Shown here: positions 8,771-18,625 of the stretch, piece by piece
How positions within the stretch are numbered: position 1 is the first letter of the stretch
Layout of the letters: each line of letters begins with the position of its first letter
Assembly: GCF_014282275.1 (NCBI RefSeq)
Contig: NZ_VFIA01000002.1
Span: forward strand, 186,001-250,000
Source of the DNA: Spirosoma utsteinense
GTDB taxonomy: Bacteria; Bacteroidota; Bacteroidia; Cytophagales; Spirosomataceae
Length of the DNA stretch: 64,000 bases
Direction of reading: 5' to 3'
Translations under genes and position numbers: made by a program
The notes under the pieces: generated by a model
What the model was told of the DNA's origin: nothing
The model's input: the letters and a program-made list of their open reading frames with translations, nothing else
Databases searched by the model: none

Positions 8771-10519
8771 TTAGTAGCCAGGATTCTGCTTCAGAATCGA
8801 GGTGCTCTGCAAATCAATCTGCGTTTGTGGCAGTGGTAAATATTCGTTCTTGCCAGCAACGAAAGCGGCACCGCTATATGCGTTCGGCAACTTGGTTTTC
8901 TCGTACGTCAGGAACGCATTGAGTGCCGGTGCCGCAATACCCCAACGAACCAGGTCGAAGAAACGGTGACCTTCTTCAGCTAGCTCCAGCTTACGCTCAA
9001 ACCGAACAGCGGCCCGAGCCGCATCCTTCGATGCAAAGGTCGTGGCTGGATACTGGCTGACCACATAATTTGCAGCCGGTGCGCCAGCCGCTGTTTTTAC
9101 GAACCCGGCTGGGTTGGCAGCACGGGCACGTACCAGGTTAACGTAGCGACGAGCCGTCTCTACGCTACCCACTTCAACTTCTGCTTCGGCAGCCAGCAGC
9201 AGAACGTCGGCATAACGCATAAGAACAACGTTCGTAGCAGACCATCCTTTCGTCCAGTTCGATACATCACCCACCTGGCTTTGCTGAGCCAGATAATACA
9301 CATACTTTTTGGTAGAGTAAGGGCCACCGAATAACTGGTTACGAGTCCATGCGCTTGTGAACGGGCCCCAATCCAGATACGGAATACCCCGGCGGCCAAC
9401 AGTGTGATCCAGGCGTGGGTCAACCGTACGGGTGTCTGGAGTGAATGCATCACTTGGCAACAGACCAAGGTCAGACTTCAACTCATTGGTAGGGCTGTCA
9501 TAAGCGCCGTTAGTCTGAGCTACATCGATTGGCAAACCAGTAGCATCGGTACGGAACGAGTTCGCCAAATCAAAACTTGGCTTGAAGAAGTCGCAGCAAC
9601 CTGGTCCGATTACACCGCTGTATGGGTAGTTCAGGTTCAGGTCATTGGAAGCCGCATCTGAGCTACCCGCGTTGGCTACGTTCTGAGTCGAGAAGATAGT
9701 TTCTTCGTTATTCTCATTAGCTGCATTGAAGATCTGAGCATACTGAGGAACCAGGCCGTATTTCTTACCATTCGACGTGGTTCCGCTCGCAATGATCAGG
9801 TCGAACAATGCTTTCGCTTCGGCATATTTCTTCTCGTGCATGTACACCTTGGCCAGATACGATGCAGCAGCCCATTTGTTAGCTTGTCCTGCCTGAGTCT
9901 GTGCAGCGGGCAGGTTGTCATAGGCAAATTTGAAATCAGCTTCGATCTGTGGCCAGATGTCTACGTTGTTCTGCACCTCTGTAATGCCAGCACCGTAATC
10001 GACCGTCTCATCGATGTAAGGGACCATGTTGAAAGTCCGCTTAAGATCGAAATAATACAGGCCTCTCAGAAACCGGGCTTCGCCAGTAAGCCGCAATTTT
10101 ACAGCGTCAGTTACGGTAGCGACCGCATTTGGTACCGTCCGAAGCACCGAGTTAGCCCGGCTAACACCTTCGTATAACGCATTCCAGCGTGCATTCAGCT
10201 CGCTATTGGCTGCCGTAATCTGATAGGTTTCGAAGGGGGTGATGCCATTGAAATCGGAAGGGTCGGAGCCTTTGTTAGCGTCTCCACCCATGATGCTGCC
10301 ATACAGCCAGTTGGTTGAACTAGCCGTTTGCGAGTAACCCCGTCCGTTTAGCTGCGCGTAGGCGCTGATCAGCAAGCCTTCCAGACCATCTTTCGATGTT
10401 AGTAGAGAGCTAACTAACTGGCCCGTTGGCGCTACGTCCAGAAACGAGTCCTTACAGGCTATTGAACCAGTGGTCAACAGCACGATCAGACTAGCTCCTC
10501 TTATGATTGTCTTTTTCAT
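8771..10519 (-). CDS. SusD/RagB-family nutrient-binding lipoprotein
   Basis: A 582-residue lipoprotein with lipobox GSIAC (Cys22). Domain layout and long stretches match the SusD at 6262-8007, for example GEARFLRGLYYFDLKR and RFERKLELAEEGHRFFDLVRWG, so the two are paralogues. It binds the substrate at the cell surface for the partner SusC encoded just upstream on the minus strand. Gap to susC is 95 bases and holds a weak hairpin (10562-10600). Substrate unknown. Confidence 0.95.
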   Translation of the reverse strand: MKKTIIRGASLIVLLTTGSIACKDSFLDVAPTGQLVSSLLTSKDGLEGLLISAYAQLNGRGYSQTASSTNWLYGSIMGGDANKGSDPSDFNGITPFETYQITAANSELNARWNALYEGVSRANSVLRTVPNAVATVTDAVKLRLTGEARFLRGLYYFDLKRTFNMVPYIDETVDYGAGITEVQNNVDIWPQIEADFKFAYDNLPAAQTQAGQANKWAAASYLAKVYMHEKKYAEAKALFDLIIASGTTSNGKKYGLVPQYAQIFNAANENNEETIFSTQNVANAGSSDAASNDLNLNYPYSGVIGPGCCDFFKPSFDLANSFRTDATGLPIDVAQTNGAYDSPTNELKSDLGLLPSDAFTPDTRTVDPRLDHTVGRRGIPYLDWGPFTSAWTRNQLFGGPYSTKKYVYYLAQQSQVGDVSNWTKGWSATNVVLMRYADVLLLAAEAEVEVGSVETARRYVNLVRARAANPAGFVKTAAGAPAANYVVSQYPATTFASKDAARAAVRFERKLELAEEGHRFFDLVRWGIAAPALNAFLTYEKTKLPNAYSGAAFVAGKNEYLPLPQTQIDLQSTSILKQNPGY

Positions 10520-10561
10520 AATTGATATTTCTCAAAAACAGATTTGTATAGTTGGTTTTGG

Positions 10562-10600
10562 CAGCCAGCTCCACCCTGTCTATAAGAATGAAGCTGGCTG
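10562..10600 (-). repeat. Hairpin between susC and susD (second pair)
   Basis: CAGCCAGCT (10562-10570) pairs with AGCTGGCTG (10592-10600) around a 21-base loop. The position matches the 6191-6215 hairpin of the paralogous operon although the sequence differs. Confidence 0.6.
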
Positions 10601-10614
10601 ACACAACTTGATTT

Positions 10615-13600
10615 TTAGAATCCAATGTTCAAACCAACATTGTAGCTCCGGGTGATTGGGTAGTTACCAACATCGATACCGAAGTTCCGGTCAGCAGCAC
10701 CACCAACGCCCGGATCCAGACCCTGGTAACCGGTAACAGTAAACAGGTTATTGGCAGCCACCGAAATACGAACCCGGCTCAGACCAATCCGATCCAGCGT
10801 ACCTGCTGGGAGGGTGTAACCGAGCGTGATGTTCTGCATCCGCAGGTAAGAGCCATTCTCAACGTAGAACGAGTTCGGTACTTGGTTAGTACTGAAGTTT
10901 GATACGTCTTCGAATATTGGCTGTGATGTTCCCGTGTTGGTTGGTGTCCAGGAATCTTTCACGCGGGAACTGATGGCAGCACCTGAGAACGATGGATAGA
11001 AATCGGTGAACCACTTCGACATGTTAAAGATCTTGTTGCCAACCGATGCATACAGATAAGCGGCTACGTCGAACCCTTTGTAGTTAACCTGTAGGTTAGC
11101 ACCACCAGTGAACTTCGGAATCGGGCTTCCCAGAGACGTCCGGTCATCGTTGTTGATTATACCATTACCATCGATGTCAGCATACCGGAAACGACCGACA
11201 CCGGCACCCTCCTGGGTAGCAGCCCCGTTGATCTCCTCTGTCGAATTAAACAGGCCGATCACTTTGTAGCCGAAGAACGTAGCCAGGGGTTGACCAGGTT
11301 GGTTCCGGGTAGGCGCTAGCTGCAACCGGTTAGTGCCCGGCGCAATGTCAACATAAGGTACTGTTGGAGCTAGGGAAGTGACTTTGTTGTCCAGTATGCT
11401 ACCGGTCAGATTCAGCTCGTAGCCAACGCCACCAGCAATTTTACCCCGGTTGATCAACTGAATGTCGATACCCTGGTTACGCATGCTGGCGATGTTTACC
11501 GATGGAGCCGTTGCCCGCTGTCCAACTACACCTGGAATAGGCACTTCGAATAACAGATCCTTGGTGTCTTTGCGCCAGATATCGAATACGACATCAAATT
11601 TACCGTTGAAGAACGATCCGTCGATACCGATGTTCGTTGTGGTACTGGTTTCCCACTTCGCATTGGGGTTACCGATCCGGCTCCGGAAGAAGCCTGGGTT
11701 CACGCCCTCGTTGGTACCTGCCAGGTTATACGAGTTAGCAATGTTCGACTGGAACAGGCTATACTGGTTGTTTGGGTCCACATTGTTCGAGTTACCCATC
11801 TGACCCCAGCCGCCCCGTACTTTCAGGTCCGTAATCCAGGCGATATCTTTCAGGAAATCTTCACCCGATAAGCGCCATGCTGCCGAGAAAGCAGGGAAAA
11901 CACCGTAGCGGTTAGCCGCACCAAAACGCGACGAACCATCCCGACGAATTACGCCAGTGAAGATGTACTTATCCATGAGGATATAGTTGATCCGGCCAAA
12001 CTGCGAGTAGAAGTTCACACCGCTGAAGAGATCACTGTTCGACTGACGGCCAAGAGCGGCAGCCGTTGTGATGCTGGCGTAGTTCGGATCCGTCGAGAAT
12101 GGGTTGTTACCTACCCCACTCAGGTTCCGGCCAAAACCCGTGTTAAGGGCCTCAAGACCCGCTAATACGTCGATGCTGTGAATGCCAAACGTCTGCTTGT
12201 ACTGGGCTGTATTGGTAAACGTCCACGCGATGTTATAACCGGCCCCTTCGTTGATCTGAAAGCCACGTCCGTTTCCTTCCGCGTTTTCGTAGGTATTACG
12301 AGCGGTCGTTTTGTTATAATAATTGCTGATAGACCCGCCAATGCTGCTACGAATTGTCAGCGCTGGAATGACATCGTACTCCAGATACGCGTTACCAAAC
12401 AGACCAACGTTGAAATTCCGGTTGTTTTTAGCGGCCTCGCGGCCTGCCACCGGGTTGGCAGGGTTGTTGAACCCACGGGCAGCAGTACCGGCATACCCAC
12501 CAAACTCATCGTAAATAGGGATGATTGGTGCCATACGGAACGCAGTCAAAATATCACCTTCTTCCTGCGACAGGTTCTGGCCTGCATTGCCGCCTACCTG
12601 ACCCGAGTTGTCGATGTAAGTAGCCTGTACATTCTCACCAAACCGCAATTTGCCATTCTTCAGAATATCAAAATCTGAGTTGGCCCGCAGCGTATACCGG
12701 CTAAAGTTGTTGTTCAACAAAATACCGGCCTGCGTCTGCTGGCTAAGGCTGACATAATAACGGCTGCTTTCTGTTCCGCCCGAAAAGCCAAGAGTATGAC
12801 GCTGTATGGGAGCAACCCGTGTGATAGCACCGTACCAGTCAGTTCCCTGCTGATTGGCCCGAGTTACCTGATAAATAGGCCCCAGCGAATTGTCGATGTT
12901 GTACTTTAGCCGCTCAGCAGCCAGATCAACGCCACCCGTTACACCAAACCGGTCGCCAACCTGCAAATATTCAGGTAAAACCGGCGTCGCTCCTGAACCA
13001 TACTGTCCACTGGCAATACCCGTAAAACTATTCGGACCAATAGTTCCCCCGTTGGCCGTTATACGATTACGAACAGCATTCCAAGACCAGTCAGCCTGCT
13101 CCTGCGGATTCAGAACCGCCGGTGCTTTGCCCGGATCGGTAACACCATACAGACCATCGTAGGTAACGGTCAGTTTTTGTGCTCTGCGCTTACCCTTTTT
13201 AGTGGTGATAACCACAACACCGTTGGCGGCACGCGCTCCGTAAATCGAAGCAGCAGCGGCATCCTTCAGAATCGTTGTCGACTCGATATCATCAGGACTG
13301 ATAATACCGCTGCCACCCGTAGGCACACCATCAATTACATACAGAGGTTGGTTACCGCCAAAGGCACCAAAACCACGTACCCGAATCGTGTTATTAGCCC
13401 CAGGCTGACCACTCGCGATAACCGTCACACCGGCAACACGTCCCTGTAACTGGGTTTCTACGTTTGCCGATGGAATAGCAGCAAGGTCTTTAGCCCTTAC
13501 AGTAGAAATAGCACCCGTGTTGTCGCGCTTACTGTCGGTAGTATAACCCGTAACAACCACTTCATTCAATGCAGTAGCGTCATCAGACAGGGTTATCGTC

Positions 13601-13887
13601 AGGTTACTTTGATTACCAACGGTTACTTCCTGCGTTTTGAAACCAATAGCCGAAATAACCAGTACTGGATTTGCTCCCTGGATAGACAATGTAAATGCCC
13701 CTTCGGCATCGGTCGAAGTACCAACCGTAGTTCCCTTCAATACTACGTTTGCTCCCGGTACTGCGCCTTCCGTTCCGGAGACGCGACCCGTGATTCGTTG
13801 ACCCTGGGCTGAAACAGTCATACTACTTACTAGTATGACTGTAACAACCAAACAAGCTGATAAAAGCTGGTACAATCTCGTTTTCAT
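10615..13887 (-). CDS. SusC/RagA-family TonB-dependent outer membrane transporter
   Basis: A 1090-residue outer-membrane transporter, starting at MKTRLYQLLSAC (ATG 13887); an upstream in-frame ATG at 13938 would add 17 residues before the signal peptide and is less likely. Order: signal peptide to VSAQG, carboxypeptidase-like domain, plug (LYVIDGVPTG, SIYGARAANGV), barrel ending in Phe (GLNIGF), and the calcium-loop-like DIDGNGIINNDDR. It is closely similar along its length to the SusC at 2922-6167, so these are paralogues from a duplication placed tail to tail. It should import a substrate with the SusD encoded downstream. Confidence 0.94.
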   Translation of the reverse strand: MKTRLYQLLSACLVVTVILVSSMTVSAQGQRITGRVSGTEGAVPGANVVLKGTTVGTSTDAEGAFTLSIQGANPVLVISAIGFKTQEVTVGNQSNLTITLSDDATALNEVVVTGYTTDSKRDNTGAISTVRAKDLAAIPSANVETQLQGRVAGVTVIASGQPGANNTIRVRGFGAFGGNQPLYVIDGVPTGGSGIISPDDIESTTILKDAAAASIYGARAANGVVVITTKKGKRRAQKLTVTYDGLYGVTDPGKAPAVLNPQEQADWSWNAVRNRITANGGTIGPNSFTGIASGQYGSGATPVLPEYLQVGDRFGVTGGVDLAAERLKYNIDNSLGPIYQVTRANQQGTDWYGAITRVAPIQRHTLGFSGGTESSRYYVSLSQQTQAGILLNNNFSRYTLRANSDFDILKNGKLRFGENVQATYIDNSGQVGGNAGQNLSQEEGDILTAFRMAPIIPIYDEFGGYAGTAARGFNNPANPVAGREAAKNNRNFNVGLFGNAYLEYDVIPALTIRSSIGGSISNYYNKTTARNTYENAEGNGRGFQINEGAGYNIAWTFTNTAQYKQTFGIHSIDVLAGLEALNTGFGRNLSGVGNNPFSTDPNYASITTAAALGRQSNSDLFSGVNFYSQFGRINYILMDKYIFTGVIRRDGSSRFGAANRYGVFPAFSAAWRLSGEDFLKDIAWITDLKVRGGWGQMGNSNNVDPNNQYSLFQSNIANSYNLAGTNEGVNPGFFRSRIGNPNAKWETSTTTNIGIDGSFFNGKFDVVFDIWRKDTKDLLFEVPIPGVVGQRATAPSVNIASMRNQGIDIQLINRGKIAGGVGYELNLTGSILDNKVTSLAPTVPYVDIAPGTNRLQLAPTRNQPGQPLATFFGYKVIGLFNSTEEINGAATQEGAGVGRFRYADIDGNGIINNDDRTSLGSPIPKFTGGANLQVNYKGFDVAAYLYASVGNKIFNMSKWFTDFYPSFSGAAISSRVKDSWTPTNTGTSQPIFEDVSNFSTNQVPNSFYVENGSYLRMQNITLGYTLPAGTLDRIGLSRVRISVAANNLFTVTGYQGLDPGVGGAADRNFGIDVGNYPITRSYNVGLNIGF

Positions 13888-14327
13888 AAAGTACAGATAA
13901 AATTCACCATATCGGTTTTCGGATGCAATTTTATACACGTTTCGTTATGTATACGCGAGAACGTGGCTCACCAATCAGCCAGCCTTTTTTTTTAGCGTTA
14001 TGCTTATAGAACTAATAAAGTAATACTTAAAAAAAACCCTCAATTTTTATATAAAAACTATCTTACTACCCTTTAAGCACTTAAATGAGCATGTTTAAGT
14101 ATTAATACTTACTCAAAAAAATTATTACTTATGTACTCAATTGTATTATTCCTAACTATTAAAATTCGATTAAAATTACATCTATGTATTTTTTTTGCAT
14201 TATCCAATTTTTTACCAATATTTTGTTAAGGTATCATTTGTGGCTCTTTGCACTCCAAACGTTAATAGTAGCATTATTAAATGATAATTTTACGTCAAAT
14301 TAACTGATTACCACTTTTTATAACGTG
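13888..14327. promoter_or_regulatory. AT-rich divergent control region (susC / FG-GAP lipoprotein)
   Basis: A 440-base gap between divergent genes with no coding potential. It contains AAGTAATACTT (14018-14028) and TAAGTATTAATACTTA (14096-14111), the latter differing by one base from the 2721-2736 palindrome. A TATCATTTG at about 14231 resembles a -7 box with one extra base for the plus-strand gene. Both are candidates only. Confidence 0.5.
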
Positions 14328-17300
14328 ATGTATCAACGTATAGTAATAATTCTATTTTGCAGCCTTTTTTTAAATGCGTGTCAGCTAAAAAAGCCGACAC
14401 TTTTCACGCTTCTTCCGGCCGATGAAACAGGAATCTCGTTTTCGAACCGGATCGTTAACAATGACTCGATCAACATTCTCGATGTTGAGTATGTCTATAA
14501 CGGAGGAGGAGTTGCTCTGGGTGATTTCAACAATGATGGTCGTACCGATGTATTTTTCACCGGCAATCAGGTCTCAAACCGGCTTTACCTGAACAAAGGC
14601 GATTTTAAGTTTACCGATATCACCAAGTCAGCTAATGTTGGTGGTGACGGTAAGTGGTGTTCGGGCGTAGCGCTGGTCGACATCAATAATGACGGCTGGC
14701 TCGATATCTACGTAGGAGCTACGCTAAGCGAAACTGCCAGTCGGCGGCAGAATATGCTCTTTGTCAACCAAGGTGGCAAACCGGGGCAACCACCCGTTTT
14801 CCGCGAAATGGCTGCTGAGTACGGAATAGCGGACGACAGTCATACCACGAATGCGGCCTTCTTCGACTACGACAACGACGGAGATCTCGATCTATACATT
14901 CTGACAGATCGAATTGATGAGTATCCCAACGTATATCGCAAGAAGATAATGGATGGCTCGTCGCAAAATAGTGATCGTCTTTATAAGAACACGTTCGATA
15001 CGCGGCTGGGACACGCGGTTTTTACCGACGTTAGTAAAGAATCAGCCATTCAACTGGATGGGTATGGACTAGGACTCAATATCACGGACATAAACCGCGA
15101 TGGCTGGAAAGACATTTATGTCACGAACGATTACCTATCCGACGATAATTTATTTATCAACAATGCCAATGGAACATTCACGGATAAAGCTGGCCAGTAT
15201 TTCAAACACACCAGCAACACTGCCATGGGCAATGATGTTACAGACATCAACAATGATGGGCTGATGGATGTGATTGCCCTGGATATGATGCCCCGCAACA
15301 ACCAGAGGAAGAAGAAACTTCTGGGGCCCAATGATTACCAGACGTATCTGAATAACGACGAGTATCACCACGCGTATCAGTATGTTAGAAACACGCTTCA
15401 GCTGAATCAGGGAAACAAGCCAGGCGCCACTCCCGATTCGGCTCATCCAGTATTTAGTGAAATCAGTCAGCTGGCCGATGTAGCCGAGACAGACTGGAGC
15501 TGGACACCCATGCTCGCTGACTTTGATCAGGATGGTTACCGGGATCTGCTGGTTACCAATGGTTTTCCACATGATGTAACAGACCGTGATTTTATGGCCT
15601 TCCGGGTCGAGAGTTCATCCGTTGCCAGCCAGTCGTATACCATCAACCAAATTCCCGTTATCAAGATCAGTAACTATGCTTTTCGTAATAATGGGCGAAA
15701 ACCGGGGGCCGATCTTACGTTTGAAGATGTAACAGACAAGTGGGGCATCAATCAGCCGTCGTTCTCCAACGGAGCAGCCTACGGCGACCTCGACAATGAT
15801 GGTGACCTCGATTATGTGGTGAACAATATCAACGATTCGGCCTTTGTGTACCGCAATAATATTGCAGAAAGCAAGGCCGAAAAGGCCAACTACCTACGGG
15901 TAAAGTTCACCGGATCGGAGCAGAACCGTATGGGTCTCGGCGCGTTTGTTGAACTATACTACGGAAAGAACCAGCAGCAGGTATATGAGCATAGCCCCTA
16001 CCGGGGTTACCTCTCTACCGTTGAGCCGATAGCCCATTTTGGCTTGGGTGAGGTTGCTACCATTGCTGAAGTCCGCATCATCTGGCCCGCCCAAAACGGC
16101 CAGCCAGCCCGCCAGCAAACGATGCGCAACGTAAAGACGAATCAGGTCATCACGGCCGACATCCGTAACGCCCGCGAACCACTCGGCAAACCGACTCAAC
16201 CATTGGCCACACTTTTCCACGAGATAACGGATTCAGTGGGTATCTCTTTTCAGCACCAGGAACCAGAGTATATCGATTTCAATGGGCAAAAGCTTTTGCC
16301 CCATAAATTCTCGCAATATGGGCCCGGCGTATCGGTTGGTGATGTGAATGGCGATGGCCTGGATGATCTGTTTCTGGGTGGTTCACGGTCGAACCAGGGG
16401 CGTTTCCTGCTGCAAACGGCAACGGGTTCGTTTGTAGAACAAAGCCTGCTGTCAACAACTACAAAGCCCGTAAATAGTACGCTTATAAAACAGGAGGAAG
16501 ATATGGGAACGCTACTCTTCGACGCAGATGGCGACGGAGACCTCGATCTTTATATTGCCAGCGGGAGTATTGAAGGCAATGCCAACTCACCCGTGTATCA
16601 GGACCGCCTGTACCTAAACGACGGTAAAGGATCTTTTTCACAAAGCGTCAATGCAATACCCACCAATACAACCAGCAAGTCATGTGTGAAAGCTGCCGAT
16701 TTTGATCATGATGGCGACCTGGACCTGTTTATTGGCGGGCGTGTTGAACCAGACCATTATCCAAAACCAGTATCGAGCCTGATTTTGCGTAATGACCGAA
16801 CCGGGGGTCAGGTTCGGTTCACGGACGTGACGAAAACGGTTGCTCCCGAATTACTGAATGTCGGCTTAGTATGCGATGCGCTCTGGACAGATCCCGACAA
16901 TGATGGGTGGCCTGACCTGATGATTGCCGGGGAGTTCATGCCCCTGACGCTCCTGAAGAATAAAGACGGCAAGCTGAAGCGAACCGACTGCGGGCTCGAA
17001 TCACAAAAAGGATGGTGGAACTCACTGGTATCTGGTGATTTTGATCAGGATGGCGACATCGACTACATCGCAGGCAATCTGGGCCGCAACTCCCGGATGC
17101 GGGCCAACGATACAGAACCTGTTCGCGTTTATGCAGGCGATTTTGATAACAATGGTTTCTATGACGCCATTCCAACGGTATTTATCCCTGATACGAGCGG
17201 AAGACGACAGGAGTATCCCATTCACGGACGCGACGACCTGATGAAGCAGATGATCATCATGCGTAAACGCTTTCCATTTTACAGAGATTTCAGCCAGGCG

Positions 17301-17951
17301 ACGATTGATAAATTACTTACACCCGAAGAACGGCAGAGTGCGTTGGTTTTGGAAGCCAATTATCTTCAGTCAGCTTACGTGGAGAATAAAGGAAATGGCA
17401 CCTTTGTCCTTCATCCACTCCCGATCGAGGCACAGCTAGCCCCAATCTTCGGTATGATTGCCGAAGATGTTGACCGTGATGGCAATCTGGACATAATGCT
17501 GGTAGGTAACGATTACGGTGCCGAAGTCTTAACGGGACGTTATGATGCAATGAACGGCCTGTTCCTTAAAGGCAATGGTAAAGGCAATTTTACGGCCCAG
17601 TCCATTGCCAACAGCGGTTTTTATGTGCCGGGCAATGCCAAAGGGTTGGCACAACTTACCGACTCCAAAGGTCGTGCGTTATTAGTGGCTACTCAGAACC
17701 GAGGGCGCCTGTGCGTGTTCCGAAATAGTAAAACCGCCCCAACTATTCGACTCCAACCGACAGATGTATCGGCTCTGCTGACGCTAACGAACGGTAAAAA
17801 GCAGCGGGTAGAATTTAGTTATGGCAGCTCTTTCCTATCGCAGTCGGCACGAACGTTATCTGTGAATCCGCAGGTGAAATCCATCGAAATAACGGATGCC
17901 CAGGGCCACCATCGGCAGGAGTTCGGCCAGTCTAAACTAGTAAGCCGCTAA
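14328..17951 (+). CDS. FG-GAP/VCBS repeat lipoprotein with ASPIC/UnbV domain (CRTAC1-like)
   Basis: A 1207-residue predicted surface lipoprotein. The ATG at 14328 is chosen over a GTG one codon earlier; the lipobox LFLNAC gives Cys18. Many FG-GAP/VCBS calcium-loop repeats are visible (DFNNDGRTDVFF, DINNDGWLDIY, DYDNDGDLDLY, DFDQDGYRDLL, DLDNDGDLDYV), so the fold is probably one or two beta-propellers. An ASPIC/UnbV domain lies at about 525-605 (YRGYLSTVEPIAHFGLGE), followed by a second propeller set. The family is common beside SusCD in Bacteroidota, but its function is not established. Here it lies divergent from a susCD operon; a second member at 51042 lies within one. Confidence 0.9.
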   Translation: MYQRIVIILFCSLFLNACQLKKPTLFTLLPADETGISFSNRIVNNDSINILDVEYVYNGGGVALGDFNNDGRTDVFFTGNQVSNRLYLNKGDFKFTDITKSANVGGDGKWCSGVALVDINNDGWLDIYVGATLSETASRRQNMLFVNQGGKPGQPPVFREMAAEYGIADDSHTTNAAFFDYDNDGDLDLYILTDRIDEYPNVYRKKIMDGSSQNSDRLYKNTFDTRLGHAVFTDVSKESAIQLDGYGLGLNITDINRDGWKDIYVTNDYLSDDNLFINNANGTFTDKAGQYFKHTSNTAMGNDVTDINNDGLMDVIALDMMPRNNQRKKKLLGPNDYQTYLNNDEYHHAYQYVRNTLQLNQGNKPGATPDSAHPVFSEISQLADVAETDWSWTPMLADFDQDGYRDLLVTNGFPHDVTDRDFMAFRVESSSVASQSYTINQIPVIKISNYAFRNNGRKPGADLTFEDVTDKWGINQPSFSNGAAYGDLDNDGDLDYVVNNINDSAFVYRNNIAESKAEKANYLRVKFTGSEQNRMGLGAFVELYYGKNQQQVYEHSPYRGYLSTVEPIAHFGLGEVATIAEVRIIWPAQNGQPARQQTMRNVKTNQVITADIRNAREPLGKPTQPLATLFHEITDSVGISFQHQEPEYIDFNGQKLLPHKFSQYGPGVSVGDVNGDGLDDLFLGGSRSNQGRFLLQTATGSFVEQSLLSTTTKPVNSTLIKQEEDMGTLLFDADGDGDLDLYIASGSIEGNANSPVYQDRLYLNDGKGSFSQSVNAIPTNTTSKSCVKAADFDHDGDLDLFIGGRVEPDHYPKPVSSLILRNDRTGGQVRFTDVTKTVAPELLNVGLVCDALWTDPDNDGWPDLMIAGEFMPLTLLKNKDGKLKRTDCGLESQKGWWNSLVSGDFDQDGDIDYIAGNLGRNSRMRANDTEPVRVYAGDFDNNGFYDAIPTVFIPDTSGRRQEYPIHGRDDLMKQMIIMRKRFPFYRDFSQATIDKLLTPEERQSALVLEANYLQSAYVENKGNGTFVLHPLPIEAQLAPIFGMIAEDVDRDGNLDIMLVGNDYGAEVLTGRYDAMNGLFLKGNGKGNFTAQSIANSGFYVPGNAKGLAQLTDSKGRALLVATQNRGRLCVFRNSKTAPTIRLQPTDVSALLTLTNGKKQRVEFSYGSSFLSQSARTLSVNPQVKSIEITDAQGHHRQEFGQSKLVSR

Positions 17952-17998
17952 GAATAGTAGCCCCTGTGTGCGTAAAGATTTAGGGTAAACAATAGAAT

Positions 17999-18044
17999 TA
18001 GCCATGGGTTTATCCTGTTCGACCAATGGACAAACCCATGGCTA
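17999..18044. repeat. Inverted repeat downstream of FG-GAP gene
   Basis: Arms 17999-18015 and 18028-18044 pair at 16 of 17 positions with a 12-base loop. An outer pair, CAATAGAATT (17990-17999) and AATTCTATTG (18084-18093), encloses it. It lies 47 bases after the stop and may help end transcription. Confidence 0.8.
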
Positions 18045-18294
18045 CCAACAAAACGGCTAACCTGCCCGGCTCCCATGTCGGACAATTCTATTGCAGGCGT
18101 GCCCGAGAGCCTGGCCTGAATTTCCCAATACGAATTTCAGGCACCGCAAACCCTGCAACCTTCTGAGAAGGTGCAAGGATTGAAGAAGCCTGTCATTGAT
18201 GGCAAGACAAAAAGCGAATCAGCCAACTCAACAGGTTGGCCTATAGCTATAAAGGCAAGTTGTGTCAGGTGCATTTCAGTAATCTCCTGATACA
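18045..18294. other. Non-coding stretch, no gene seen
   Basis: The 429-base gap between the FG-GAP gene and the small lipoprotein gene has no convincing coding region. A 65-codon minus-strand frame at 18137-18334 lacks a recognisable product and runs through a terminator. Confidence 0.55.
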
Positions 18295-18326
18295 CAAAAA
18301 AGCCCACTGATAGCTCAGAGGGCTCT
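18295..18326 (-). terminator. Terminator of the small lipoprotein gene
   Basis: On the minus strand the stem AGCCC/GGGCT with inner CTGA/TCAG (18301-18324) is followed by a run of six T (complement of 18295-18300). It lies 57 bases past the stop of the minus-strand gene at 18381. Confidence 0.75.
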
Positions 18327-18380
18327 TTATGCATTTATAGCGTTGTCGGTAATCGTACCGGCAGTTGTGCCTTAGCGAAA

Positions 18381-18575
18381 TTACTTAGCGCTATCCGACA
18401 TCATTGTTGAAGCCGAATCCGTAGCCATCGTCGAATCCGTAGCCATCGTCGAAGACGAATCCGTCATCGTGGTGGTTTCGGTCGAAGACTCGGTAGTTTC
18501 TGCTTTTTTCGAACAAGCTGTCGTCAGGGCGATCATGGCCATGAAAAAGAAGGCGGTTTTCGTGATTGCTTTCAT
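18381..18575 (-). CDS. Small lipoprotein with Met/Thr/Ser/Asp-rich tail
   Basis: A 64-residue protein with a type II signal peptide and lipobox LTTAC (Cys21), followed by a low-complexity tail in which MATDS-like units repeat (TMATDSTMATDS). Such short lipoproteins with acidic, serine-rich tails are frequent in Cytophagales. Function is unknown; a periplasmic or surface tether is possible. It has its own terminator and is divergent from the sigma factor gene, sharing a 146-base control region that holds a large imperfect palindrome. Signal peptide, start codon and terminator support a real gene. Confidence 0.75.
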   Translation of the reverse strand: MKAITKTAFFFMAMIALTTACSKKAETTESSTETTTMTDSSSTMATDSTMATDSASTMMSDSAK

Positions 18576-18625
18576 AATTTTTGGGGTGTTTTTGTTTAAG
18601 TGAGATTAATGGAACAATGTCAACG

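Noticed and set aside
2922-13887. Full polysaccharide utilisation locus
   Set aside because: No glycoside hydrolase, polysaccharide lyase, sulfatase or hybrid two-component regulator is present, so only transport units can be claimed.
18137-18334. Minus-strand 65-codon frame
   Set aside because: Passes through a terminator hairpin, has no signal peptide or family match, and lies after the lipoprotein stop.
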